DNA of 64,000 nt from Alistipes sp. dk3624 (GTDB taxonomy: Bacteria > Bacteroidota > Bacteroidia > Bacteroidales > Rikenellaceae): assembly GCF_009557455.1 (NCBI RefSeq), contig NZ_CP045651.1, forward strand, positions 2,852,001 through 2,916,000, in the 5' to 3' direction. Positions 52,847-62,557 of the stretch are shown here, piece after piece. The notes beneath the pieces are model-generated. The model saw only the letters and a list, made by a program, of their open reading frames with translations, made no database searches and was not told where the DNA came from. How positions within the stretch are numbered: the first letter of the stretch is position 1; each line of letters begins with the position of its first letter. Both the position numbers and the translations under genes were made by a program.

Positions 52847-55800
52847 ATGAAAATTGTAGGTGAACCGAAAGCATTTTTGAGCAACGAAGCATTGCAGCTC
52901 TTGAATCTTTATGAATCGCTGGGGCCGAGGGCGGAGATTTTCCTGCCGCGCCACATTTTTGACAACCTCACGAGTTTCGTGAGCCTTTGCATGGAGGAGC
53001 CCGACGATCCGGCCAAACAGCAGGCCGAGATCAACCGTTACCTGTTGAAATTCAGGGAGGATATTCCGGGTTATACGGACGTTTCGCTGATGCTCATTCC
53101 GCACAGCAATTCGAAAGCGTTCGAACTGAGTAACCGCCGCGGCAAATTCGTCAAAAAAATCAACGCCCTGCTCGATACCGACGGTACCACCACCGAAGTC
53201 AAAAACGTGCTGCGGAACATCCGCGATACGCACGACCTCTCGGTCGGAACGCCTCCGATCAACAGTTTCCACATCGACTTCATGTCGCAGGTGCAATTGG
53301 GCGGCCATGTCCGCGATCTGCGTAAATACCGCGACGTGATCGGCGTGACGGGCGATATCAACGAGGCGCACTGGAATTACCTGATGGACACGCTCGAGCA
53401 GATGATCAGCCAGAGCACCCACTATACGACCAAAGCCGAGATCAACGACTTTTTGCACCGCAGCCAGTGGGCCGTGAATTTCAAGGGGATGAACGGCATG
53501 ATCCGCACGGTCGTTTCGGGCAATGCCGACAAAGCCGTGTCGCTGCTCAGGGGCGACGTGTTCAACAAGGATGCCGTCGTGGTGCTCGAAAGTCCCGCGC
53601 CGGAGGATCTGTACGACCGGATGACGGTCGACACCACGTCGATTTTCGTGGTAAAGGTGAAGCATGCCCGGATCAACCACTATTCCGGGCCGAAGTGGTT
53701 CCCGCTGCTGACCCGTCTGGTGATCGTCGACGATTCGAAGGAGTCGCGCAGTTCGAACACTTCGCTGGTTTTCTGTTTTCACAACGGGATTATCAATACG
53801 CTGAATAAAGTACACACCAAAAAGCTGGGTTCCCCGGCCAATACGCAGTTGAACCTACGGTTGATCCTTGAGAACGTGAATCCTTCGTTCCTGATGGAGT
53901 TCCGCGAGAAACTCGAGGTGCAAATCGAGGAGTACGGCCGCGAGATCAAGTCGCTGCTGGTCGAGCAAACCGGCGACGACGCCGACGTCGAAAAGCGGAT
54001 TACGCTGTTCAAACTCGACGCCTTTTCGCGCCAGGTCGTACAAGACAAGTATTCGCTTGAGAAACTGCGCGATTTCATTTTCTTCCTCGAAAACTGCCAC
54101 AAGCAGGAGAATAAGAAGATCCAGACGCAGGAACTGATCGACGAGTTCGAAGGCCGGATGCGGAACTATTTTTACGCCGGCAATAAGCTGATCGACGTCA
54201 TCACGATTCTCGAAGGAGGCGGACGCCACCAGATCAAGACTTTCGGCGATTATCTGCGCAGCCGGACGTTCAATAACCTCAGCAGCAAGATCCGTTACGC
54301 CTGCCAGTTGATCCTGGACGTTATTCCGAGCTGTTACGAACGCACCCTCAAGAACCATTTCCATAAGAATTTCGGAATCAACTTGTTCCTTGAAAAGTAT
54401 CAGGAGTACCTGACCAAGGTGGGCAAGGACGCCGACAACAAGGGGCGTTTCGAAAAATTCCTGATCGATTTGGGGATTCGCGACAAATATTTCGCATTAA
54501 GCGACGACGACAAGGATATCGTCAAGAATTTCCTGTCGGCGCTCGGCAATATGGATCAGACTTCGGTATCGGATTCGGTGCAGATGATTATCCGCGACCT
54601 GTTGTTCAATCCGAACGGCCGTCCGAAACCCTATATCATTTACAACGGCGTACAGGCTTGGGAGTATAAGGATCTGCTGCCGGACGACTGTTTCGACGTC
54701 AATCCGTTCGACATCGAGATCGAGAACGACGCAGACGGCCGCCTGGCTTACGATCGGCTGATCGACCGCCTGTCGCGGATCAAATCGACGCTGGCGCTGT
54801 TCGACGACAGCGGCAGCCTGTGGGATCTGTTCTGCGAGAATACTACGATCATTATCAACGACCCGAACAATCCGACCGGTTATACCGATTTCAATACCGA
54901 GTCGGTCAATAACTTCCTGCGTTTCCTGAACAGTTGCAAGATCACGCTGTTCCTCGACGAGGCGTATGCCGAAAGCGTGAAGATCGAAGATACCACGATG
55001 CCCAAGTGGCGGACGATTTCGCGCTACATCATGAACAATATCAACGCGCAGTCGCGAATCAAGGCGATTTCGTCGCTGTCGACGACCAAAAACCTGGCGG
55101 CGACCGGCGAACGTCTCGGAGCCATCGCGCTGACGCCGCAGGCTGCCGATTTCGCGAAATACGCCCGCAGTTGCAACAGCGCTGCGCACGGCAACAACAA
55201 TTCGTTGCTGATGTTGAACAATACGCTCGAAACGGCCCAGGTCGCCAAAAGTATCAAGGACCGCGTCGAAGCCGAACTGCCGAAAAACGCGTCTCGGTCG
55301 AAGATCAAGAAGACGATCGTCAAATTCATCGTCGACCAGATCGGCAAAACCGAGCAGAACAACGAGATCAGCAAAACCAACCGCCAGTTGCACAAGACGG
55401 CCGGATTCGAAGGATCGCCGCTGTACCTGTTCCTGCTCGACGAACTGGTTTCGCTCGATAAGCTCGACGTGCTGGGCTTGCCCGACGACTTCAAGTACCA
55501 TAACGAGCCGTTCTTCATGTACTACCAGTCGCGCCTGGTCGAAAACCTGAACCGTTTCCGTGTCAACAAGAATTTCCGCAAAGAGTCGTTGACGCGGCTG
55601 AAGATGGCCCTGTCGGTCGCTTCGCGGCTACTGGACGGCACCGCGGAAGGCAAATACCTGAATTATATCAAATCGGACGGTTCTTATCTGTTCAATTTCC
55701 GTATTCGCGGCAAGTTCAGCTATGCCGACATCCTGCTGTTCTGCCAGTCGCTGGCCCGTTACCGGGGGATCGCTACGGTTCCGTATCCGACCGGCGTAGT

Positions 55801-58800
55801 ACGCTTTTCGCTGGGCGGTTACATTTCGGCCGGGAAGGAGGGGATGAAGGTGTTTACCGCCGAGATCGAGGATGCGTTCTCCATTTTCATCAAGTATTGG
55901 ATCCGGTTCGCCGATGCCCGCAACGATGTTGCCAACAAGGAGGTCGAAACGGCCGATTTGTTGCAGGGCGTTTTCGGTTATGCGAAGGATCAGGACTTTA
56001 TCGACAGCGTGATTGCGGATTACAAACTGTCGGGCAAATACAAAAAGGACAAAGCGCCGTCGTTGCAGATCCGCGACGTACGATCGCTGTACCATACTTC
56101 GCCCGAACGCAGCGGCGTGACGATCACGACGATCGGTCGCTCGGCCAATTCGGTGATCGAACTGCACGGCGATATCGTCGGCAGTTGCAAGGACGTGTTC
56201 GAATTCATCAAAAGCCCGGCCTTCACGAAGGTCTATGAAAACTTGTTGGCGCAGGTGTACAAGCGGGTTCCGGCGTTGGCCGACCTCGATTTCAATACGG
56301 TCAGCTCGCGTTACGGCAAGGCTGTGATCCTGAAGTATATCACCAACAAGCGGACTTTCCAGCCGAATCACCACGTGCTGGATAATCCCGAGGAGAAGAA
56401 CGTGATGCGCGAGATCCTGATCGAGATGGAGAACCTGCTGTTCTCGGATAGCAAGATGAAAATCCTGGCGATCAACGCGACCGGGAACCCCGAACTCGAC
56501 AAAGCCAAGCTGGAAGGACTGAATTCGATCCTGAAAAAGTATATCCGCGAAATCCTGCTGCACTTCAACCTGCCGTTCGAGAAGGAGAGTCTCGAACCGA
56601 GCCGCAAGGAGATCATCCGCGTAGCCGGGGAGTGTTTCGAGGAGATTACCGGAATTAAGCTTTCGGAACTGAACCTGAATATCTGGGTGGACGAGTTCAT
56701 GCAGAACCTGCGCGACCTGCCCGAATTCAAGTCGCTGCGGATTTCGCAGAAGTGCATCGGTTACATTACCGACAGCGTGGCCGCCGGGATCGCCAAATCG
56801 CCGGGAATTACCGACAAGATCTTGTACCTGTATTTGCTGAACAACGACAATTCGTTCTACAAGCTGGTTTGCAAGAAGCTGAAATATTTCGACGACAAGA
56901 TCAGCAACTGCGACGATTCCGAACTCAAGATGTTTACCGAAGAGTTCGTTTCGAGCATCCTGCCGATGGAGTTGGAAGAGTTGAGCAACTACATCATGCG
57001 CAAGAAAGACATCAAGATCGCCGAGAGCGAGATTTATGCCGTTTCGCGCCGCGTAGTGCGGTTTTACATCAGCATGATCAAGCGTACCCGCGGTACGGAC
57101 TATTACAACCGTTATGCCCACACGATGGTGCGTATCGTCGAAACGGCGTTCAAGAAGCAGAATTCGAGCGTCAACGAGATGGTGCAGCACGGTATCTCGC
57201 TGTACAAAGGATTCGAGATGGACAACAAATCGCTGGAGTCTTTTGAAAACGGCAAGATCGGGTGGATCAATGAACTGATGATCAAATGCGGCGTGATTTC
57301 GTCCGAACAGCCCGTTCAGGAACATACCCGGATCGTGACCGATGCGAAGAAGCGCGAGTATCCGTTCCACAAGGTAGATCGCGTGGTGAGCCGCAAGGAG
57401 AATGCCGGAACGCTCGCCGAAACCCCGACCGAATATATCAAGCACATCGACACCCGGCCGGATTCGTCGTTCTTTACGAACCGTCTGGCCCGTTTCGTCG
57501 CCAACATGGACTCGGACGACTACCGTTGTAAAGTAGTGAAGCACGGGATCGTCAAGGAACTGGTGATTTTCCAGAAGGGATACATGAAGTACCTGACCGA
57601 TAACTTCCGGTTGAATTATACGGAAGATATCAGCCTGAAAGATATCAAGAATTTCGTGCCGGACGTAATTTCGCTGTTGGGCGCTCCCGAAAAGCTGATC
57701 TCGTTCCCGCAGATCGGGTATTTCGATATCAAAGGGCCGGCCGGCAATATCAAGACGATCGTGACGCCGTTGAAATCGGAAGCCGACTACTTCGGCGACG
57801 TGAAAAAGCCGCGTCTGACGGTCATCAACGAGAAGGTCAAGGAAATCGGCGGCGTTCCTCGCCACGGTTCGCTGTTCTTGGTCGAAGAGAACGACGGCAG
57901 CGTGTTCGTGGTCGAGATCGACGGCGACAGCGGAGTCGGCAAGAGCGAGATGATCGCGGCTTTCGTACTCAAGTGGCTGCGCAACAACCTCGAAGGTATC
58001 CGTTCGGTGAAGATGATCGCCGGGGATATGTTCCACGAGTTCCAGGATGCCGAAGGCAATCTGTACGGGATCGGAACCGAGGTGGGCGATTTCTCGCGGA
58101 CGACCGACTTCGACCCCGATTATATCAAGTATTACAAGTACCTGTTCGAAAACAGCGCCGACAGCAATGTGGAAGACCGCAACGCCCGCAGCACGGTGGG
58201 CGGCATGTGCGACATCACGATGCCGTTCAAGATCGACATCATGCTCAGTGCGAGCAACTATTCGAAAGAAGAGGGCGGTATTACGCGCGCCGACAATCCG
58301 GAAACGTTCCTGCTCTATACCGACGCCCACGGCGAACGGAAAGAGAAAGCGACCAGCGGCGACGGTCCGAACTTCCAGCGTACGTTGAAGCGCTATACGG
58401 CCGATAAGGGAATCGTCGAAGTGATTTCGCGTCACGGCAACTACTTGGACGATATCCTGGACTGGGACTACAATCCGTCCGACAAGCAGTATTACCTGGC
58501 TTCGTCGTTCAAGCTGCTGGATAAGATCGACGTAACCGAAGTGGTGAAAATGATTTTCGTCAACCGCAGATTCGTGCGCGACGGCATCAGTTACCTGATC
58601 GAGGACGTATCGTTCGATATGATCCAGAATCGGTTTATCGCAACGGCCGTTTACGAAAGCGATAACGAAAAGATCTATACCGACGTCGTGATCGACCGGA
58701 AGATCTTCAGTTCGATGTTCGACTCGCTGGCGAGCACGCCGGGCGGACAGCCGTTCATTTCCGAGGAAGGGCAGGTCGAATGCGTCGAGAATCTGATTCT

Positions 58801-59554
58801 CTGTCTGCGCGGAGGCAAAGACGGCAAGGGCAAGGCGCGCGAGATCCAGTGCGGCGTTCTTTCGACCGAAATCGGCAAAAAGGGGCGCGAGATCACCGGG
58901 CCACAGAAAGCCGCCGCCGCTCTGAAGCAACTGATCCAGGAAGTGCGCGTCAACAAGCCGGAGATCAACGAGGGCAAGATCAAGGTCAAGAAGCTGATCA
59001 ACGAGAAATACCGTCATATTTTCAACGGAGAGATGAACAGTTCGGAACTGTGGCGTTACAACTTCTACCTGTACCAGCTCGAAAACATGCGCAAAGCCGA
59101 TCTGCGCCGAATCGACAACCGGAACAAAAAGGTGGATATCAGCAACCTGGTGAACTTCCGCCCGTCGGACAAGCACAGGGAGTTCAGTCCACTGCTGGTC
59201 AATCCGAACCTGAATATCGAACTGTCGAGTTTCAGCGAAACATTCGAGGAGCTGATGAGTTTCCCGAATTACCCCGACTTTGCCGAGGAGTTTGCGGCGA
59301 AAGTGGGTACGCTATATATTGCCGAGGGTTATAGCGAGGAGACGAATATCAACAATATGATCGTTCAGTTGCTGATCTTGGAGGGTTACATCAACAGCGA
59401 CGATATCGCCCGCGGTAACGTAATCGAGAAGGTAAACCGCGAGACGATCGCCGCCGCGAAGTATGCCGTCGTACAGTTCCTCAATCAGAAGAAGGAGAGT
59501 GCGCAGCAGGCTCCGGCTCCGGTCGCCGAGAAGCCGTCGCCGAAGAAAAAATAG
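52847..59554 (+). CDS. Very large cytosolic protein with PLP-aminotransferase-like and HprK/PEPCK-like P-loop regions
   Basis: 2235 residues, no signal peptide or membrane segments. Residues ~590-1010 read like a fold-type I aminotransferase in correct order: IIYNGVQAWEYKDLLP, DPNNPTG (672-678), FLDEAY (704-707), SSLSTTKNLAATGERLGAI with candidate Schiff-base K748, and VVRFSLGGY with candidate carboxylate-binding R986. Residues ~1640-1960 contain VVEIDGDSGVGKSE (1693-1701), nearly identical to the HPr kinase P-loop, followed by DRNARSTVGGMCDITMPF, as in PEPCK/HprK-type kinases. The N-terminal ~580 residues and the 1010-1640 region are unassigned. The C-terminus is a Pro/Lys tail. It is a monocistronic gene with GC and codon use like the chromosome. 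Overall function unknown. Confidence 0.85.
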   Translation: MKIVGEPKAFLSNEALQLLNLYESLGPRAEIFLPRHIFDNLTSFVSLCMEEPDDPAKQQAEINRYLLKFREDIPGYTDVSLMLIPHSNSKAFELSNRRGKFVKKINALLDTDGTTTEVKNVLRNIRDTHDLSVGTPPINSFHIDFMSQVQLGGHVRDLRKYRDVIGVTGDINEAHWNYLMDTLEQMISQSTHYTTKAEINDFLHRSQWAVNFKGMNGMIRTVVSGNADKAVSLLRGDVFNKDAVVVLESPAPEDLYDRMTVDTTSIFVVKVKHARINHYSGPKWFPLLTRLVIVDDSKESRSSNTSLVFCFHNGIINTLNKVHTKKLGSPANTQLNLRLILENVNPSFLMEFREKLEVQIEEYGREIKSLLVEQTGDDADVEKRITLFKLDAFSRQVVQDKYSLEKLRDFIFFLENCHKQENKKIQTQELIDEFEGRMRNYFYAGNKLIDVITILEGGGRHQIKTFGDYLRSRTFNNLSSKIRYACQLILDVIPSCYERTLKNHFHKNFGINLFLEKYQEYLTKVGKDADNKGRFEKFLIDLGIRDKYFALSDDDKDIVKNFLSALGNMDQTSVSDSVQMIIRDLLFNPNGRPKPYIIYNGVQAWEYKDLLPDDCFDVNPFDIEIENDADGRLAYDRLIDRLSRIKSTLALFDDSGSLWDLFCENTTIIINDPNNPTGYTDFNTESVNNFLRFLNSCKITLFLDEAYAESVKIEDTTMPKWRTISRYIMNNINAQSRIKAISSLSTTKNLAATGERLGAIALTPQAADFAKYARSCNSAAHGNNNSLLMLNNTLETAQVAKSIKDRVEAELPKNASRSKIKKTIVKFIVDQIGKTEQNNEISKTNRQLHKTAGFEGSPLYLFLLDELVSLDKLDVLGLPDDFKYHNEPFFMYYQSRLVENLNRFRVNKNFRKESLTRLKMALSVASRLLDGTAEGKYLNYIKSDGSYLFNFRIRGKFSYADILLFCQSLARYRGIATVPYPTGVVRFSLGGYISAGKEGMKVFTAEIEDAFSIFIKYWIRFADARNDVANKEVETADLLQGVFGYAKDQDFIDSVIADYKLSGKYKKDKAPSLQIRDVRSLYHTSPERSGVTITTIGRSANSVIELHGDIVGSCKDVFEFIKSPAFTKVYENLLAQVYKRVPALADLDFNTVSSRYGKAVILKYITNKRTFQPNHHVLDNPEEKNVMREILIEMENLLFSDSKMKILAINATGNPELDKAKLEGLNSILKKYIREILLHFNLPFEKESLEPSRKEIIRVAGECFEEITGIKLSELNLNIWVDEFMQNLRDLPEFKSLRISQKCIGYITDSVAAGIAKSPGITDKILYLYLLNNDNSFYKLVCKKLKYFDDKISNCDDSELKMFTEEFVSSILPMELEELSNYIMRKKDIKIAESEIYAVSRRVVRFYISMIKRTRGTDYYNRYAHTMVRIVETAFKKQNSSVNEMVQHGISLYKGFEMDNKSLESFENGKIGWINELMIKCGVISSEQPVQEHTRIVTDAKKREYPFHKVDRVVSRKENAGTLAETPTEYIKHIDTRPDSSFFTNRLARFVANMDSDDYRCKVVKHGIVKELVIFQKGYMKYLTDNFRLNYTEDISLKDIKNFVPDVISLLGAPEKLISFPQIGYFDIKGPAGNIKTIVTPLKSEADYFGDVKKPRLTVINEKVKEIGGVPRHGSLFLVEENDGSVFVVEIDGDSGVGKSEMIAAFVLKWLRNNLEGIRSVKMIAGDMFHEFQDAEGNLYGIGTEVGDFSRTTDFDPDYIKYYKYLFENSADSNVEDRNARSTVGGMCDITMPFKIDIMLSASNYSKEEGGITRADNPETFLLYTDAHGERKEKATSGDGPNFQRTLKRYTADKGIVEVISRHGNYLDDILDWDYNPSDKQYYLASSFKLLDKIDVTEVVKMIFVNRRFVRDGISYLIEDVSFDMIQNRFIATAVYESDNEKIYTDVVIDRKIFSSMFDSLASTPGGQPFISEEGQVECVENLILCLRGGKDGKGKAREIQCGVLSTEIGKKGREITGPQKAAAALKQLIQEVRVNKPEINEGKIKVKKLINEKYRHIFNGEMNSSELWRYNFYLYQLENMRKADLRRIDNRNKKVDISNLVNFRPSDKHREFSPLLVNPNLNIELSSFSETFEELMSFPNYPDFAEEFAAKVGTLYIAEGYSEETNINNMIVQLLILEGYINSDDIARGNVIEKVNRETIAAAKYAVVQFLNQKKESAQQAPAPVAEKPSPKKK

Positions 59555-59575
59555 GCACGGATCGATCCGAATAGA

Positions 59576-59606
59576 AAGGGGGCGTAACCATTGGTTACGC
59601 CCCCTT
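59576..59606. terminator. Terminator after the 2235-residue protein gene
   Basis: 14-bp perfect stem AAGGGGGCGTAACC / GGTTACGCCCCCTT with an ATT loop. It lies between convergent genes and probably serves both. Confidence 0.85.
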
Positions 59607-59671
59607 CCGGTTGTGAAGAAATTATTTGAAACAGTGGTCTGAGCTTATTGAAAGAAGATCGGCCGTTCGAA

Positions 59672-60427
59672 CTATCGGATGGTTACGGATTTGGTACGGA
59701 CATCGTTGCTTCCGGCCGGGCGCGTTACGGAGAACGACGAGTTTTGCTCCCGGAGTTTGAAAATACCCGACGCGCTGTCCGGAACTCCGCTGTATCCGGT
59801 CCATTGCAGAGTGACTTTGATCTGGTCCTTGCCGGCCGGAACGAGCCCGGCGATGTCGAAGCTGACGCGTCCCCAGCCTTTCTGCCGCGTTTCGTCCTTG
59901 AATGCGTTGTGGCGCAGTGTGACGAATACCTCTTCGGGCGTCGATTTTTCCTCGTCGACCACCAGGTTCAGGAAGTGGGCTTTCTGCGGATCGTTTACGA
60001 AAATGATGAACTCGATGTTCAGGTACTCTCCCGCTCCGAACCAGGCGTTTTCGATGTCGATCGGATCCGTCCCGAGGCTGTCGATTTCGTCCGGAGTCAG
60101 TTCCGACAGGTAGACCGGCATTTTCGTCAGCAGTTTTTTCATGGCGTTTACCCGGATGTCGAAGCTATTCTCGCCCGTCTGTTCGAGCGGCGTGAACGTA
60201 GCGACTACCCGTAGGCTATCTTCCACGGGGAAAGACGGGTCGAGGTTCTCGGTTACCCGGAGCGTGTTGCCGTTGTCGGTCTCTATTTTGAAATTCTCCG
60301 GAGTGCCGACAATCGTTCCCCAACTTTCGTTGGGGTGGAAATAGGCGTATTTGTTATCGTCCAAACACGAAGTGAGTCCCCACAGCGGAATGGCCGCCAG
60401 CATGGTTATTTTCAGAAATTTGTTCAT
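59672..60427 (-). CDS. NigD-like lipoprotein
   Basis: 251 residues with a lipobox (GLTSC, Cys near 21). After it comes an OB-like N-terminal half and a C-terminal beta-sandwich with DSLGTDPIDIENAWFGAGEYLNIEFIIFVNDPQKAHFLNLV and WGRVSFDIAGL. This matches NigD-like proteins that are common in Bacteroidales; their function is not established beyond association with bacteriocin-like loci and the cell surface. It is monocistronic. Confidence 0.82.
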   Translation of the reverse strand: MNKFLKITMLAAIPLWGLTSCLDDNKYAYFHPNESWGTIVGTPENFKIETDNGNTLRVTENLDPSFPVEDSLRVVATFTPLEQTGENSFDIRVNAMKKLLTKMPVYLSELTPDEIDSLGTDPIDIENAWFGAGEYLNIEFIIFVNDPQKAHFLNLVVDEEKSTPEEVFVTLRHNAFKDETRQKGWGRVSFDIAGLVPAGKDQIKVTLQWTGYSGVPDSASGIFKLREQNSSFSVTRPAGSNDVRTKSVTIR

Positions 60428-60566
60428 GAATAAATAAGTTGTTTTGTTAGCTATTCGTTCGATATGGCACCTGTCCGGGCAATGTCGTTTCGGACGGTGC
60501 TCTGTAAAGTAGATGAAAGGGGATTGTCAAACGTTGCTTCGGAGAGCGTAAAAACGTGCGGCCCGG

Positions 60567-61826
60567 TTAGAAATTGTACCGCAGACCCATCCGCAGGTTG
60601 ACATTCCAACGGTTTTCGGTGCGATAGGAGAGCGGCTGGCGGTCATTGCGGAAATAGTAGCTGATTTCCGGCTGGACGAAAAGTCCGAAATGATCCGCGA
60701 AGTTATAGCTGACCCCGGTTCCCAGGTGGGCCGACCAGAACAGCCCTTTGGCCGACAGTTTATCCGTAACCGAGGAGGCCAGCGTCGAACCGTCGTAAAT
60801 TTTCGTAGTGCCCCGTGCGGCAATGGCTTTCTCCGCCATAAAACCGCCGATGAAATAAATGTCGAAACGTTTGTTGTCCAGTACCGAGTAGGTCAGCGAC
60901 AGCGGAATTCCCAGGTAGTGCACTTTTTGCGAGTAGCGGTAACTGAAAGCGCCCTCGATCTCGGCCTGAGAACTCAGGTAGGAGTATACCAGCCCCGTTT
61001 CGATACCCAGTCGCGGCGCCAGGTACTTGCGCACGTTCAGTCCCACCGAAACAGGGAACTTGTGATCCATGTTGCCCCGGCCGAATTCCGGAACTCCCCC
61101 TTTCGTATAGGCGAAACTGCTGTTTCCGTCGAGCAGCGACGTGAGTCGCGCCGGAGTCGGACCGCTTCCGGAAGCGGCCGACGAGAATGTCGAAGCGTTC
61201 GCGAAAGCCGAAGCGATCCATCCGTGGCGCGGACGGCGTTTTTGGGGATCCGGCGTGTCGAACAGGCGGCTGTGATCGGCGAGACGTTTCGGAGCGACCG
61301 TTTTGGCCGCCGTTTCGTTCTGCGGCGATGCTTGCCGGTCGGACACGGTTGTTTCGCTCGCGGGTTCGGGAGCGGCCGTCTTCCGCATATCGGAGGCTCC
61401 CGAATGCGAATCGGTATTCGCGGCCAGTACGGTCGTCGCGCTTCCGTCGGCCTGCGGGGTGATAACCTCGATTTTGGCGGCCGATTGCAGTAGTTTGGCC
61501 AGCACCGGATCGTTCCCTTTCGCAGGGGCGGGGAGTTGCGCCTTGTCCCCGCCGCTCGCCGTGTATGTTTGTTCCGGGATATCCTGCAGAGACGGGAGTC
61601 CCGACCGGTAGACCCCGATGCCTGCGGCGATCAGCAGCAGAGCGGCGGCCGTCCCGTATCCGAGACGTCTTCCCAGGTTGCGCTTCGGACGGATTTCCAG
61701 TTCCGGATGGGCGTTCGCATGGAGCTGCATCCGTCGTTGCATCTGCTGCCACGACGGTACGGACTGTGCAGGCGTATAATCCTGCAATCTCTTTTTCAAG
61801 GCGTCTTCCAGCGAATCGCTCTTCAT
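60567..61826 (-). CDS. Inner-membrane-anchored protein with a C-terminal outer-membrane-barrel-like domain, ECF sigma partner
   Basis: 419 residues. Residues 1-55 are cytosolic and charged (SLEDALKKRLQDYTPAQSVPSWQQMQRRMQLH), then one transmembrane helix (~57-74, GTAAALLLIAAGIGVY). A ~130-residue low-complexity periplasmic linker follows. Finally an outer-membrane-beta-barrel-like domain of PorT/OMP_b-brl type runs from ~240 to 419, with alternating aromatic strands and terminal ...LRYNF. It starts 4 bp after the sigma factor's stop. The N-terminal part resembles an anti-sigma arrangement. How one chain could span both membranes is unclear. Confidence 0.82.
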   Translation of the reverse strand: MKSDSLEDALKKRLQDYTPAQSVPSWQQMQRRMQLHANAHPELEIRPKRNLGRRLGYGTAAALLLIAAGIGVYRSGLPSLQDIPEQTYTASGGDKAQLPAPAKGNDPVLAKLLQSAAKIEVITPQADGSATTVLAANTDSHSGASDMRKTAAPEPASETTVSDRQASPQNETAAKTVAPKRLADHSRLFDTPDPQKRRPRHGWIASAFANASTFSSAASGSGPTPARLTSLLDGNSSFAYTKGGVPEFGRGNMDHKFPVSVGLNVRKYLAPRLGIETGLVYSYLSSQAEIEGAFSYRYSQKVHYLGIPLSLTYSVLDNKRFDIYFIGGFMAEKAIAARGTTKIYDGSTLASSVTDKLSAKGLFWSAHLGTGVSYNFADHFGLFVQPEISYYFRNDRQPLSYRTENRWNVNLRMGLRYNF

Positions 61827-61830
61827 GGTT

Positions 61831-62364
61831 TTATATAATCTCTTCTTTCTGAAGTAATTTCTGTAAAAAAACTTTGGCCCTTAAATATTGCGACCGGGAC
61901 GTTCCTTCGCTGATGTTCAGCATAGCGGCGATCTCTTTGTGCGAATATCCTTCGATGGCAAAGAGGTTCAGCACGGCCCGGTAGCCGTCCGGGAGCTTGG
62001 CGATGCAGCGCAGCAGTTCCGCTTCGGTCATCTGTTCCACGGCGGTTGCTTCGGCGCTGCCGAATTGCCCGGCCGTCTCTATTTCAGCCGCGTGGCCGAC
62101 GATATCGGTTTTACGCAGATATCCCAACGCCGTATTGACGAATATGCGGCGGAGCCATCCTTCGAACGAGCCTTCCCCGCGGAAACTGCTTATCTTCGAA
62201 AAGACCGTGATAAAGCCGTCGTGCATTAGATCCTGTGCGATCTCTTTGTTGCAGGCATAACGCAAGCATACACCGTACATTTTGGGTGCATACTTTTCAT
62301 ACAGTTCCTGCTGTGCTCGCGGATCATTCTTACAACAGCGTTTTATCAGCTCTTTCTCGGTCAC
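61831..62364 (-). CDS. ECF-type RNA polymerase sigma factor
   Basis: 177 residues. Region 2 contains ELYEKYAPKMYGVCLRYACNKEIAQDLMHDGFITVFSKI and FEGWLRRIFVNTALGYLR. Region 4 is LPDGYRAVLNLFAIEGYSHKEIAAMLNISEGTSRSQYLRAKVFL. No ATG lies at the natural start: the frame begins with TTG 62367 or GTG 62364, and GTG is preferred. It directs transcription of an unidentified regulon, probably including its own operon. The membrane-barrel gene directly downstream is the likely regulator partner. It is divergent from ribD. Confidence 0.93.
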   Translation of the reverse strand: MTEKELIKRCCKNDPRAQQELYEKYAPKMYGVCLRYACNKEIAQDLMHDGFITVFSKISSFRGEGSFEGWLRRIFVNTALGYLRKTDIVGHAAEIETAGQFGSAEATAVEQMTEAELLRCIAKLPDGYRAVLNLFAIEGYSHKEIAAMLNISEGTSRSQYLRAKVFLQKLLQKEEII

Positions 62365-62502
62365 CAAATTGCAGGCTAATACTCCGATCTTTCAAATAGA
62401 TGCGCAGTGGTTCGGTTTTGTTGCATCAATAACGGTTTTTTCCCGGAAATATTTTCAGCCCGGACGTATTTAATGTTCCTGTCGAGTGCAAATTTAATGA
62501 AA

Positions 62503-62534
62503 TTTGTTCGTTTTAAAAAATAACGTCATCTTTG
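62503..62534 (+). promoter_or_regulatory. Promoter of ribD
   Basis: TTTG (62503-62506), a 20-bp spacer and CATCTTTG (62527-62534, one mismatch to TAnnTTTG). The start ATG 62558 is 23 bp downstream. No FMN riboswitch is present. Confidence 0.7.
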
Positions 62535-62557
62535 TCGAAACATCCATTCCAAAATAC

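Noticed and set aside
55628-59176. A 1182-residue open frame on the minus strand opposite the giant gene
   Set aside because: It mirrors the plus-strand gene in codon phase, has low-complexity Arg/His/Asp/Val-rich composition and no motifs; it is an antisense shadow caused by high GC.
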